Assembly (NCBI GenBank): GCA_023079485.1
Contig: CM041090.1
Coordinates: 35,614,874 to 35,678,873, forward strand
Length of the DNA stretch: 64,000 nt
DNA from: Archilochus colubris
Taxonomy: Eukaryota > Chordata > Aves > Apodiformes > Trochilidae
Reading direction: 5' to 3'
The translations under genes were made by a program, and so were the position numbers. Below, one piece after another: positions 45,701-58,400 of this stretch; position 1 is the stretch's first letter; each line of letters starts with the position of its first letter. The notes beneath the pieces are model-generated. The model had not been told where the DNA came from. It made no database searches and saw only the letters and a program-made list of their open reading frames with translations.

Positions 45701-46649
45701 GACACAAAGACAGGCCCTGACCCAGAGACCTCCTAATCAAGGATTTAGACAATGCACAACAGGTGAATACCCAGTAGGATAAATGGAGACAGGAAGGAGG
45801 AATGGAAGACAAGTGTATTTGCCTAAGCTAATAATCACAGTGATCTCAAGAGTCACAGGTGGTCACTAGCTCAACCCATGATTCAACAGCCAAAAAAGTT
45901 CAGTCCAAAAGCTTACAAGATGAATGAGTTCTATGTGAGCAGAATTCAAAGCATTTTAAAGCTGCTGGAAAGGCTCCCATTAATGAGGCCTGAAAGAGCT
46001 GAAATATTTACTTCTTGGTTTTAATCATTATCGGATGCAAAATTTGTGTATGCAATAAAGACAGTGTTTTTATTAATGCATTCTAATCCTTCAGTAGCTA
46101 TTCTCAGCAAATACCTCTGTGTTCTTTGGGTGATAAATTAGCTCTTTCCCTCTGAACCACACGGGCCTTTCTGGACTCCACTTTTACTGGCAATCCAAAC
46201 TGACACCAAGAAGTCTGGAGAACAACCTACTTTTTATCTCAAGCAATGTCACTGATGCATAAACTGAATTCAGAGCAACAGTTTTCAACCTGTATTTAGT
46301 TTTCAAGGTTGGTACTTTCTGAAGTGGTGTGCTTAACAACTGTTGTCACCCTTCCAACCACAACAGCTGGTCTAATAAAAGCTGTTCCTGCTCCCTACAA
46401 ATTTTGACCTTCCTAACTTAATTGGATCTCAGAAATAGCAAACTTTATCCTTTTTCTGGAAAACTTGTTCCAAACACAAAACAAGCCTATCATTTTATTC
46501 ACCAAGTCAGTGATTTTCCATTCCAGCTCAGAACAGAGCCTATCAGAATAATGCAGCTAGGATCAGGTAAGCATTCAGTTAGGGAGAGATAAGAAAGGGT
46601 GGGGGAGTACAAACAATATTCTGTTTAGGGAGAAAAAATACTCTAGAGA
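42731..46649. other. 3.9 kb of unique sequence, nothing recognised
   Basis: No repeat tail or coding segment recognised. Two AT-rich patches, 43.06-43.26 kb (TTAATTA at 43136-43142 near TGTCA at 43121) and 45.95-46.11 kb (CATTAATGA at 45979, forkhead-like TATTTAC at 46005), have regulatory-element-like composition. A T-run lies at about 43599-43611. Confidence 0.4.
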
Positions 46650-47067
46650 GATGCAAGGTGAGGTATGGAAGCGAATGGCCCAGAGCACAAGTTTTATGAG
46701 GAGCACCTGAGGAAAATGGGATTTTCTGGAGAAAAGGAGGCTGAGGGGAGACATTACAGCTCTCTACATGTAACTGAAAGGAGATTGGAGTGAGGTGGTG
46801 ATTCATCTCTTTTTCCAAGTAATACGACAAGACAAAATGGCCTCACATTGTGCCAGGAGAGGTTTAGATTGGATATTAAGAAGGATTTCTTTACTGAAAG
46901 GGTTATCCTGAACAGGCTGCCCAGGGAAGTGGTTGAGCCACCATTCCTGGAAGGAACAATTCCACTGGGGGACATGCTTTACTGGTGGACTTGGCCGTGC
47001 TGGGTTAATGGTTGGACCTGATGATCTTAAAGATCTTTTCTGACCAAAATGATTCTATGATTCTAAG
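46650..47067 (+). mobile_element. CR1 LINE 3' fragment, plus strand, relatively young
   Basis: The right end is a near-intact avian CR1 tail: GATGATCTTAAAGATCTTTT, then CTGACCAAAATGATTCTATG and ATTCTAAG. Upstream are ATGAGGAGCACCTGAGGAAA, TTCTGGAGAAAAGGAGGCTG, AGGGGAGACATTACAGCTCT, GGATATTAAGAAGGATTTCT, CAGGCTGCCCAGGGAAGTGG and TGGTGGACTTGGCCGTGCTG, all in the order of the CR1 ORF2 C-terminus and 3' UTR. The 3' UTR wording (GGTGGACTTGG...GATCTTAAAGATCTTTT) differs from that at 17.1 kb, so it is a different CR1 subfamily. It is 5'-truncated to about 420 bp and frameshifted. The left edge is approximate. Confidence 0.93.
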
Positions 47068-47861
47068 AAACAATAGATGCGACCAGGAGACAGGTTTGTC
47101 AGGCAGGAAAGAGTTTGCAAGCATCTGCATTTGCTTTGTGTAGGTTACATACTCCCTCACTAAACGCCAGAATGAAACTCCGAAAAGAAAGTCTTCAAAA
47201 TTTTTTTTGTAATACTGTAGCACAGGGATTGCAAAAGTAACCAACAGAAGTAACCAAATGCAAAGCAGTGGGAACAGACTCACAGCCCATGTCTGCACTG
47301 CAAAGTGTTGCTGCTACAGCCACGTCCCTAAGTTCCTGGGGACATCCCTTTCCTCACTCAGGTCTTACAGAAAAAAACCCAAAAAACTTGCTTTGGGATA
47401 ACACATCTGCCTCTGGGCTGAAGGTGGAGATGAAAGAAATCACACTGCCAAAAGTGCAATTTTCCTGATATAGGCTACATTCACAATAAGGTGTTTTGCT
47501 GGTGGAGAATACTGTTAAAAGTATTGGCAGAGCAGAGGGATGTGGACCTGATCTGGGAGAAGCTGCCAGGTTTGCATATTGTGTATTATCCCTTTCCAAC
47601 CTTCTCTTCTGAATAAAAAATGGTGTGGAATCTAATTTCCTCCCTGAATAAAACATTAATATAGATAAGACAAAGTAAGGACCCAAGGACTGCAGCAGCA
47701 TACTTTCTTGTGCTTCTTACTATTCAACATCATGGCAGCTCACATATAGAGCAGTTCTAGAAACCATCTGTCATTGAGCAGCTCTTTATTCAAATGAAAT
47801 CAACTGTGAAGTAATCATGGTTCTCATTTTTATTATCTCTCCTTACAGTGAACTTGATTAA

Positions 47862-48255
47862 AATCCAGCGCACGGTATGCAAACAGGCTGTTGTAAATTT
47901 GTAGTCTGACAAAAGGGGAAAGAAAGTGATCTGCCCACGTGCCTAGAACTTTGTCATTATCCACGGGGAAAAAAAAAAGGAAGGGGCATACTAGGTTGCA
48001 TAAACAAGTTTGTCTGGACACAAACTGTCCGAGCCCTATACAAAGGCCACGTCTGCTGCATGACACCAGAGGAGGGGCTGAGGAGAAGCTAATTTTACTA
48101 GCACATATAAAAGGCTCGGGCATGTTCTGAATAAACCAGATAGCCTGGCTTCAGCAACACGTGCTTTGTAGTATTTTGCCCAAGAGGATGATCTGAGCTT
48201 CTGAGGAATGAACTCAAAACAGACGTGATTCTCCTTTCACTTCTGGCGGTGTAAA
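47862..48255 (+). promoter_or_regulatory. CpG-enriched stretch with TATA box and AATAAA; possible solo LTR or promoter
   Basis: Ten CpG sites in about 380 bp, well above the local rate. A strong TATA box, TATAAAAG, at 48106-48113 is followed 17 bp later by AATAAA at 48130-48135. TATA and AATAAA so close together are typical of avian retroviral LTRs, where the polyadenylation signal lies in or beside the short R region. No convincing TG...CA ends or target-site duplication were found, and no retroviral coding sequence flanks it. If it is an LTR it is solo and old. A host TATA promoter is the alternative. Confidence 0.3.
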
Positions 48256-48500
48256 TGGGGAGTGATTCCATTGTATGGCTGGTATGAATGAGACTGGGAA
48301 ACAGTCCCAATCAGTCAATCATTCCCTGCTTTGTCTATTCATTAAACCCCTCTTCTCTGCACAGATGGCCAATGTACTATTGTACTCTAAGAACTGGCCA
48401 AGTTAAAAAACCAACAAAAAGGAATATGCCTGACAAGTCAGCAATAAATGTTTGTTTTTCAAAATAAGGGGTGTATTAGCCTGCTCCTACAGATAAGGCT

Positions 48501-48612
48501 TCAGCTATACATATACACATGTATGGAAGCAGATACAGATATACATACACATAGATATGCAGACTATATATAACATACACATGCACACACGTACGTGTGT
48601 ATGTATATATAT
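48501..48612 (+). repeat. CA/TA-rich tract ending in 40 bp of alternating purine-pyrimidine
   Basis: Irregular ACATATACAC-type sequence. From 48573 to 48612 purines and pyrimidines alternate without a break for 40 bp. Within it, ACACACGTACGTGTGT (48585-48600) is a perfect 16-bp palindrome. Such tracts are prone to Z-DNA and cruciform structure. Decayed microsatellite origin is likely. Confidence 0.85.
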
Positions 48613-51600
48613 CTCTCACTCCAACGCCCACAGATTTCCCAGCACAAGGCAAAAGGTGTGATTTTTAAAAAAATGTGGTAGCTAGCACAGTGTTAACAGA
48701 CCTACCTTTGTGCCTTGAAAAAAGCACAGTCAGAGGGGGAGACTGCAAGCAACATGAATTTGGGAGAGCAGCATTTTACAGTCACCTCAACAAGGAGCCA
48801 TGAAATATGCAGCTCCTGGAACTGCTGCCTGCAGGCAGCAAGCACTGAGCTGGAAAGGTGGAGGATGGAGCAGAAGAATAAGGGGATGGGCAGAATAAGG
48901 GGGTAGGCAGTAAAGAGGATGTCATGTAATTCCTGCCAGGTCCCCAGGATATAAAAAGAGAAGAGGTGGTGTCTCTCACCCAGCTGCCCCCAGACAGCCT
49001 ATGTGACCCATGAGACAGGGTCTGTTGAAGACTGAGCATTAAACTCATTTCTCCTTAGCCCTAGGTTGCTCAAGTATCAGGTAACTTCAAGCCTTTTAGC
49101 AAAAACCTTCAGAATCATTACCTGGGACCAATACATATACAGGTCTTACTTCACCCCACAGGGTAAGGAATTTTACCATGAATTTTCCCACATTTCACAG
49201 GGACATGCCACAGAATTCAATCTCTGCTGAAACCTTAGAGTTCTGGTTTGTCATGGGGACTCAGAACCCTCGTAGCACACTCCCAGTCACCCTCCTGAGA
49301 GCTGTAGGCTGCACAAATGCTCCTACGACCTGGGGGGGGGGATTGGTTGGTACACAGAAATTAATGGACAAACTTCATGGACACCTTGAGTCCTGACAAG
49401 AGGATGTTCGGGGGCACTGGCCACATAGATGGATCTGCACTTCTGGGGCAAATCTTGCTCATGAGAAGAAGGACTGGAGTTTGTTGCTCAAGTTAACTTC
49501 CCAGGTTAATTGTGTTTTGTTCTGACCACAGTCCAGGTCTGCCTTGGGTAGCTCCCAGGAACAGATACTCTCCCTCAAATGTCCTCAACTCAGTCAAACT
49601 GCAATTGCCTAGTGACAGTTAGGGTCTGGACATGGACATATCTTCCTACCCTGTGTGCTTCTTGCCTCAGCACCCATGGACTGATGGTCACAAGAAGCTG
49701 GGCACAAGTTAGATGTCAGTTAAGATGCTGTTTCTCATCTCATAGTGAAGTGACAATGTTTTTAAAGGTTTGAAGTCTGTGTAGGTGTCAAAATGGTGTT
49801 ATCCATCAGCTGTTTCTTTGCTGAAAACATGCTAAACCTGTTGCATTGCTGAAAAACTATGAACATAATTGATGTACACAAGGAATGGCGGGGTTAATGC
49901 TGCCTGAGTGGCCTCTTCTCTCCAGGCAGGGTACCTGGTACAGGTATCCCTGCCAAAATCATTATCTGAAAGTTATAAGGAACTTTCCTTCCTCCCTGTA
50001 GGACCCTTGGTGCTCTGCAGGCATAATTCACTGAGGATGGATTTCAGAGCCTTATTGTACTTAGAGAAATATCAGCACTGCTAAAGACTGGAGGATTTCA
50101 TAGTACATGGTGAATTTTCAGCCATTTTCATCTGGAAACCTTGAAATATTCTTTGCAGAAAATAGCCAGAGGGAAAATTGCTTACAGATAACAAGGTGTT
50201 CATGGTAGCTCTGGTATATGTCATTATTTTCTGTGCAAACAAAATGTTTTATAGTTCTTCTACGGGGAAAATTATGCCAATAAAGAGAAAAGAGGGGAAA
50301 ATCTGAGATATCATGGAGAACCTCTGAGTACACAGGATGCAGCTGCAAGAAGAACAAAATGTCTGTTTTGTCTGTTATAGGTTGGAACTCAAATATGCAA
50401 CACCCAAGAAATGAAGGGGTTTATCCAGGCAATAAACAGAAGATGGTGATTACTTTGGAGCTGCATACAACTGCTGAGATACCTTGGCAATGATTTCATA
50501 CATTTTCCTGGGGCATGCTCTGCTGGTACATAAAAACACGATCTTCCCCTGTCCCACAGGGATTTATGTGTTTGTTAGTCACTCGAGGTGGGGCTGTGGG
50601 CAGGGTCAAGCAATCCACCTAGAGGTGAAAATGTGGGAGCAGCTCTCCCTCCCGCCTCTTTTCTGGGAGTTTCATTTGCTGCGTTTTTAATAACGAAAAC
50701 CAAACCAAAACAAGAACGCAGCATCTGAAATGTTTATAAAACACAGGGCCCCACTTAGATGAAAGCAAACTGTGCTCCCTCATCAGGTGGATGGAAGTCT
50801 GCACCCTCCTGTGTTTATCTGCTCCCTGCTAACCTCAATTCACCTTCATGGCATCCAGGGAATCTTTGCTACAGGGCTCATGTATCAAAGGCTTCAGCTT
50901 CTGAGCATCTCATTGCCCCATGCTTCATCAGATTAGGTTATTGCATATCCTTCCATTGATCCTGTGGGATTTGGATGTGGGTCCTTCGTGTCTTTTTCAA
51001 CCAGCATCTTGCCACATTATTCTGAACATGTAGAGTTCACCTCTCATAGACCCTCAGGTTCTTTAAAAATACCAGCACTTGGAAACAAGTCTCAAGAGGC
51101 ACCCCACACCCCTCCTCAAGATAACTTCACCCTTAGTTAATCCACACAGAGTGAAAGGCAGCAGAAGAGGGGTGCTGAGCTGCATGTGGTTGGAGACAGC
51201 AAGGAACCAGAGGAAAGGAGGCTTTGGGGTTCCCCTCAGACTCTAAACAAATACCTAATTCTGCTGCTGAATAGCAGGGACTTATTAACAAGTAATCTAG
51301 AGGTTAATCTAAGGGCAAAAATACAGGAGGTTCAAATTTGTCCAAGCTACAGATGAGCCCTGACACAGTCAGACAGCTCTGTCAATGCAGGATAGCCATG
51401 GCTACCACTTGGGAAACATCTTTAAGTTGAACAGTCAAAGAAATAGACCTCTTTAAAAAAACTAGCTATAAAGCCTGGCTTCCTGCTTTTAGTATATAAT
51501 CTGGATACATTTATTGCTTGTCTAAAAGAGTGACTCACAGGGCTGGCACAAGGAGAGCACAGCTCTAGGAGGCTCTTTGAAAGCCATCACTACTAGCAAA

Positions 51601-52267
51601 GTACATTTCTACTTCTGACCTGAAATGTCCTCTGCTGTCCCAGGGAAGGGCTTCTCTTCAGCAGACACCATCAATTCCTATGAACTGAATAGTAGTTTTA
51701 CAGTCTGCAAAATGGAGTATCCGAAGGAAATGGGAGAAACCTGTAAATTAAAAATGCTTTTGAAATCCAAGTTGTAGATTTTACCTTTACACTGCATTTT
51801 ATTTCAATGTAAACTCACTGCCCCTTTTGCTTCAGGCTGTACATCTTAATACATATTTTAAAACTTCATCTCACATTCTTCATTTTCTTGAGTAATTAGA
51901 TGCATAGAGTCACCATCTCTCCATAGTTTAACACTGCAGTGATTATGATTATTTTCAAGATTAACTGAAGATGACCTGACATGGAAAAAGTAGACCTGAA
52001 GAAAGCTTACATGTGCCAAACCTTATCTTTCTTTTTCCATCATTATCAGTTGCTTTAATAAAAAGGTACTATCCTACCTTCCAAACAACTGCATTGTTTA
52101 TATCATTAGATCATCATGACTTTAGAAATCCTCACATCTTTTCTTCACCTCTGGAAAGAGTGGCATTGCTCATGTTGCAGCCTATAGGTTCTCTTATAAA
52201 ACATTGTCATTCTCTTTCTTCATGTCACTGCAGAGATACCAGTGATTAATCTGAGTACTTTAGAGAG
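48613..52267. other. 3.7 kb of unique sequence, nothing recognised
   Basis: No repeat tail or coding segment recognised. A G10 run lies at 49332-49341. Confidence 0.45.
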
Positions 52268-52470
52268 AAACAGAATAATTTAGGCTGCAAGGGACCTCCC
52301 AGTGTCACCTGGTCCAACACCCACTCACAGCAGAGCCAACTTCAAAGTCAGATCTAACTTCAAAGTTAGATCAGGTTGCTCAGGGTCATATCCATCTGAG
52401 TCTGGAGTATCTCCAAGGATGGAGACTCCACACTAGTCAGTGATCTGAAGCACTCTTAACACTCTTGAAG
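52268..52470 (-). mobile_element. CR1 LINE 3' fragment, minus strand, degraded
   Basis: The left edge, AACAGAATAATTTAGGCTGC then AAGGGACCTCCCAGTGTCAC and CTGGTCCAACACCC, is the decayed complement of the CR1 3' end ('cacagaatggtttgggttggaagggacctct...tagtccaaccccc'). It continues with ATCAGGTTGCTCAGGGTCAT and GGAGTATCTCCAAGGATGGA, then GACTCCACAC, which match the CR1 3' region in complement. An imperfect 18-bp tandem duplication (ACTTCAAAGTCAGATCTA / ACTTCAAAGTTAGATCAG) lies at about 52340-52375. About 200 bp remains. The right edge is uncertain. Confidence 0.85.
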
Positions 52471-52749
52471 ATGGATGATACTTAAATACAGCCCACCATG
52501 CAGTTACTTATCAGTGAGCTAATGGGAGTTCATGTATTGGATCTTGGTCCTCAGGGATGTTGCTGCTGCAGAAGCTTTCTTGCTTGTTCCTCATGCAAAA
52601 AATATTACCCTCAGCACTGGAGTGACTAGTAGGGACAACATCGGTTGCTGGTACTTTCATCTTCATCTTTGTTTCTCTTGGTTTCAGGTAATATTTCATG
52701 CCAATTTGTCTGAGTATTTCTCGTACTTCAATATTTTTTTTAACCCAGG

Positions 52750-52790
52750 GAAAAAACAAAAAAAAAAGAAACAAAAAAAGAAACCCCAAA
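52750..52790 (+). repeat. A-rich tract
   Basis: A-runs of 3-8 bases broken by C or G. Simple sequence, no retroposon body recognised upstream. Confidence 0.85.
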
Positions 52791-55388
52791 AGTCCCAATA
52801 AAACCTCAAACATTGGAGCTATAATTAAAAAATCTTATGAACTTCAAACTGAACCTGAGGCAAAATCATAGGAAAAAAAAACAACAAGCATTTACTTAAT
52901 CCAAAGACCGTTTGCCTGCCTTTGCTTGCCTCCAACTTTACCTGATCTTCATTGACCTGAAGAGAGTTTACAGTTATTCCACTGGCATGTTGGATATTTG
53001 TATTCAGAGTATTATCTGAGGTGCTGTGGACTTTTTGACTCATCCACAATTCCTTTGTTTTGGTTTGAGACATCACTAGGACATTACCTTTGGATACCGT
53101 CTTATCAAGTGAGTGAATAAGCAGAAGTGGTGGAAGGGATCAGGAGCAGTGTTGCAGAGAGATGATTTTGGCCAGGGGAAGAAGTTTAGACATAACTTAT
53201 AGGAGGAAGAGTGTGGAGAATTCATGTGTGTGTCCTGTTCTAGAAGATCCCTGTTAAAGAAAATCCATACTTGTAAGTGGCAGTAGTCAGATAGGCATAA
53301 AGAACACAATTTTCTCTTTGTAGCATTAATTCTATTGACAGTTAAATGAAAGCATATGTATTATTTGCAATGCTTGCCAGTATTTCAATATATTGATTTA
53401 GGTCTGTACAATATATTTCAGAAATAAAAAAAAAGGCCATTAGGCCAGGGTAAGAAACCTTTTGACAATATATCAGACAGTTTGTTGATTTCACCTAAGT
53501 TACTCTGGGTTTTTCTGCAACAATTCTTCAGTTACAACCTTCCAGGTTTCCAGAGAGCGGACTTTATTTTCAAATTGAGAACTGATATTTTCCACTGGCA
53601 GTGTGTTAAAAGCAATTTCTTTTCCATTTTTTTTCCAAGTATTTCCAGCAAACCATTATTAGTTTTCTAGTGACTTCTATTTGGGCTATGTTTGGGGGAA
53701 TCAAAGCCTATTTTAAGGGATTTGGCTAAGAGTAAAATACTTGCAATTGCTTTACTCTCACTCAGTTGTCCTGATTGCTGCAGTCCAGATCTCTGGCCCT
53801 TCCTGATGAGTTGACTGGAGATGACTCATCTCCTTCTTGACCTACCCAGCTGCTCTTATTTCATTTCCCACTTCTGGGTCAAAGACAATCAGATCATTTA
53901 TTTCAACCTTTCCAAAATGAAGGAAAATGAAAACTTTTAAAGGGCAACATATCATGACCAATGACACAATTACAGAGTCTGACACATAGGTTTGATGACC
54001 TGGGTTTTGAGTAGGACTCATTTATCTGATGTTGATTGATACCACTTGTAGATATTTCAATTAAGAAAATACCAGAATAAGCATGTCATATCTTACTGAT
54101 TTTGATAGGTAAAGGGAAAATTTCCTCTGTGCAGCATTATGCTGGAGCTCAGTGCAATACAGCAACTTTTCTTGTCCTTTTGAAGGACTAATTAGAAGCC
54201 ACATCTAAAACCAAGTAACTGGTCCTACTGAGCCAAAGGTCTAGCTTTTTACTGCAGTTCTTTATATATCACTACAGAAATATCACTATAGCTTAAGGCC
54301 AGCCATTTGGGTTTCTGTCTACCTGTAGGTTCTTGTCATGTTCTCTTTTGGGCAGGTCTCTTGGAGGAATTTGTTATGGTAGGCATCACCTTCTTCTTGG
54401 GTGAAACATCATGAAGCAAAGATAACAGGATGGGAGAGCTGAGCAGGGCAGGAAGGAAGGATTAATGAGAAGAATCGAAACAGAGTGAAAAGAGATGATC
54501 TGTTTCAATGAGTTGGCAAAAGCAGGCAGCATTTTTTTTTTCCTGTGGCACAGTCTCAAAAACTCCATTATCGATGAGCAGACAGGAGAAGAACCAATTT
54601 GCAAAACATGAACACCTCAACTTTATGTGTCTGGCATAGATCTTCCTGAATTTTTTTCCACCTGTGTGGAAAAACACATTTCCTTTTCAATAATAATAAA
54701 AAAAATAGCCTAATGAAAGAGAAGTAAATCAGGACAAGATTGATGTGATGAATCCACCAGTCTGTTCTTTGAAAGCAGAAAACTCTACTTAATTGTTCTA
54801 GCACTTAAAAAGGGGGGAGGGAGAGGACAGGTTAACACAGACCTGGCTCATATGTGAAGTCAAGTAGGAGGCCAGCTTTTGCTTGCCTTGCTCCCATGAA
54901 CAAGCCAGTTGAACTTGCATATTTGGTGTGAACCTAAAGTGAGTGAAGCTCTGGAATGTAGTCCTGATTTGCAAAGGGAAGTCAGTCCCCAAAAGAAACT
55001 TCACTTCGATCCAGGTGCCCTTCGTGTGTAAATACAGATGCAAAAGCAGAGGTAAGCAAGCCTCTTCTATTGTGTAAATGAGATAGTTCTAAGGTGGGGA
55101 TTTAAGGGGAACTTTGTCCTGCAGCGGATAAAAGTGAGTGAGCTCTTCAGTACAAAAAGAGTCAAGGAAAGAATGTGCAGCTAATCCAGATGAAAGACCT
55201 ACAGGCAGTCTTCAAAACATGTTCATACAGCTGCCTGGGAAGTGTCCAAATGGATGCCACATCTTGAACATCTTTCACAGCTTTATATCTGCCTTCAGTA
55301 TGGAAATGAGAGAAGGGAAATGCTGATAGGAGTGCTGAGGAGACTAAGTTGGGTACTTCAAAATGTAGTTGTTGTTCTCTGATGTTCT
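52791..55388. other. 2.6 kb of unique sequence, nothing recognised
   Basis: A weak resemblance to the old CR1 3' end occurs near 54220-54250 (ACTGAGCCAAAGGTCTAGC) but is too short to call. Otherwise nothing was recognised. Confidence 0.45.
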
Positions 55389-55426
55389 CCCCCCTCTCTG
55401 CTTCAGTTCCCCCCCTCCCACCCCCA
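55389..55426 (-). repeat. C-rich tract; minus-strand G-quadruplex motif
   Basis: C-runs at 55389-55394, 55409-55416, 55418-55420 and 55422-55426. The last three runs alone give four minus-strand G-tracts (the eight-base run splits in two) with loops of 1, 1 and about 2 bases, a compact motif of the kind expected to be stable. The top strand could form an i-motif. No promoter features adjoin it. Confidence 0.8.
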
Positions 55427-58400
55427 AAGAGTTTCTCACTTTTACAGAGGTGAATCTGTGCCCTACCAATTGTCTGCCTCTGAAGGACAGGACTAGTGAC
55501 AGGTTTGCAGTCCTAGATCTCTTTTGAGATGTGAGTTCTCAGCATCAAGGTCAAAAGCAGGGGTCATGATCCCTTGCCTGCCTGTCTTTCACAGTGCTCC
55601 TGGCTACATGTACTCTTTTTTAGACATGGCAGATGGTGAAACACTAAAAGTACAAAGGATTACTCAGTCCTATTCAGTAGTTGAAGTATTTGTGTATTAT
55701 TGTTATTTTGGAACAGGGGCAGCCCCATGACACCCTCACTATGCCTTTCACTTTAAGCTGCCCTTACATATGTGAATTTGGAAGGCTAACAGGAAAAATG
55801 GTGTTCTTTGCCCTGTTTCTAAAGACTGCAAAGCATCAGCCAAATTCTCCTTCTGCAAATTTAAATGTAAACAAAACCCATGACTCTTTACCATGAAGGT
55901 TACAGTATTACTAGTTTGAAATGAGCTGTGGGTGTCCAGATAGTTACTAACAATGTATCAGCTCATGTTTTCTTTAAACCAAAACTCTGAGATCTTAAAG
56001 AGGTCCCAAAACTTTACTTTGGACTAAAATTTTAGTGGACTTCTTAATGAACTAGAATTGTTAAAAAAACCCTACTGTGTAGCTTTATGTTGGACATCAT
56101 GTTTGAGCAGAATAGACTGGAAAGAGAAAGGAGAAAGCGGTCTTCTTCTGTTAGAGGGCTGATAATTATATTTTTTATGTAAAAAAAGTTTTTAGTTTTT
56201 AAGGTTTCTCAGTGATACCAAAATATTAAGCTCATTGCTGAACTGCGAATCTGAGAACAAAAAGTTTTTTGAATCAAACCAGGAATATGCCTTTACTAAT
56301 GTTATATATTTTCTAGAATCCTTTAACAATTACTGCAGGAGGATGTAAATTGAACTGCTACTGTGTTTATACTAGGAATGATGGAGTATGGTTCTGAAAC
56401 TTCTAAATCTTCCCAAGCCACTCACAAATGTCAAAACACTCTCCATTGCCATGAGAACCACAAAGGCTCTGACAGAGCTGTGTGTGCCTGAGGATGTGCT
56501 GCCAGGCTATAGCTTGCCCTTCATGGCAAGAGAAGGCCACAATTTATCCTGTCATTACAAGAAGAGGAAAAAACAAGGGGGAAAGAAGCAGAACTCCCAT
56601 TTCATAGAGCTGCAGCCATTCAGCTTGCTTGCTGTTTTGATGTCAGGAGGAAGAAGACATTCTCTGGTATCACTCTTGCCAGAAAAATGGAGCAGCGACT
56701 CAGTGGCCATGGAAAGAGTTGCAGGCACTGGAAAACTGCAACTGCTGGAAAAACTGCTGGAAAAACTGCTCAGCTACAAAGATGGAATTGAGGAGAGAGA
56801 TAAGCACCAGGAAGGGGCTGAAGCAAAGGCTGGTAGCCCCTAGGCCCTTCCCAGGTCAGGAGAGGGTGTGCTGTCCTCCTGAGGAAAGGTGAGCACAACC
56901 TCACCTGGGAAGCTACCACTGACAGGTGTTTTGTGGAAATCACAGAGCTCATGGCAATGTTGGAGCAAAGCACATGGCTGGATTATTTTGCTGACAAAGA
57001 TACAACATTGGCAGCTGGTGTGAAGGGAAGGGGCATTAGGGAATGCCCACTACCAAGCCCTACTTGCACAGACACCAGGGTAAATGACTCCACAACTGAG
57101 TGAAAGTCTGACAATGTTTGCAGTCCTTTAGTACATGTTAGCCATCACCTAATGCAATGAAGTGTTTTAGCAATATACAGTACCTAGACATGCAGATCTG
57201 AGGGTTTTCCTTTATTTTTGCTCCACATGAACAGAAAGCTTTTGACTGTCATTATTGAAGATACAGAATGGCAGTGACACCAGCAGTGTGAAAGGTGGCT
57301 ATTTCTTGGGCAAAAGAAATGTCACCAGGAGGGTATTGTTTTGTGGATTACTGTTCCAAATTAAAGATCACACAAAAGGCTCTGGGTTTACCTTTAGTTA
57401 TCAAACTATGTTTGCTGTTAGCAGAAAGCCACAATCTATCCAAGACTCTAATTTTGTGCTCCTGCAACATTTCAAAAGCTCTCACCTGAGGAAGCAAAAA
57501 TTTACTTCTGAATACCCACAAGATTATGTAGTGCAGGCATTTTTAACATTCAAAGCTAGGCACAGTCAGCTGAATGCTGTGGTGCACATGCTTAGTGGCA
57601 TGACCAGGGACTGTTCTACTAAACTCAACAGAAGATACTGAAGCTCTGGCCCTATCCTACAACCTCTTGGAGATTTTGCCTCCCCCACACAAAACATGAG
57701 AGAACTGAATTCCCTCAGACCAATGTTTTTCAAACTGTATTCTTGTCCATGTGAATAGTCTAAGGGTGCATTGAATGCAAAACATGTGTTCCAACACACA
57801 CTAAACTTCTGGAAGGAAATAATAAAGTATAATTTCTTTTTGCATCCCAAACCAGAATCAAGACCACTGTATTTAAATAACACTGGCTTTAACTTAAAGG
57901 TCAAAGGAAAATGAGTAATGAACTAATTGTTAAACAATGAAAAATTCAGAAATACTTCTGGTGTGCAATGTATGTGGCTGTTACCCTCCTTGTGCCATTA
58001 GAGTTCATAAATACAATGTAAAGGAAATGTCCTTTCATCTAATATTAACAATCAGAATCTGAAAAAAAGACCATTGACCTTAACATGAACAGAATTCAAA
58101 TGAGTAATAATTTCCTCCTATTTTCAAAAAGCTTTCAATAAATTTATTGTTTTTGGTGTTCATAGGGCTTGGCTGGTGTGCTGGGAACACTGCTATTTGC
58201 TTATCAAGCTTCTACCCATATATATTCTGAGTTAATGAAAAGCACTCTAGCCTGGTGCTGGCTGTGATAGGGCTGTGCTCATACATGCACTGTTGAAGGG
58301 TGGGTGGAATACTCTGTATTTTCTCATGCTCTATATTTCATTGTGGATTTTTTCTGTGTGGGTGAGGGGGGAAGTGGATTACAAAATTAGGACTTTATTT

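Noticed and set aside
49332..49341. G10 run as a G-quadruplex
   Set aside because: A single run of ten G cannot give four tracts with loops under the usual rule, and neighbouring G-runs are too short.
54216..54260. Short resemblance to the old CR1 3' end (ACTGAGCCAAAGGTCTAGC)
   Set aside because: Under 25 bp of similarity, and the following sequence does not keep the order of the element.
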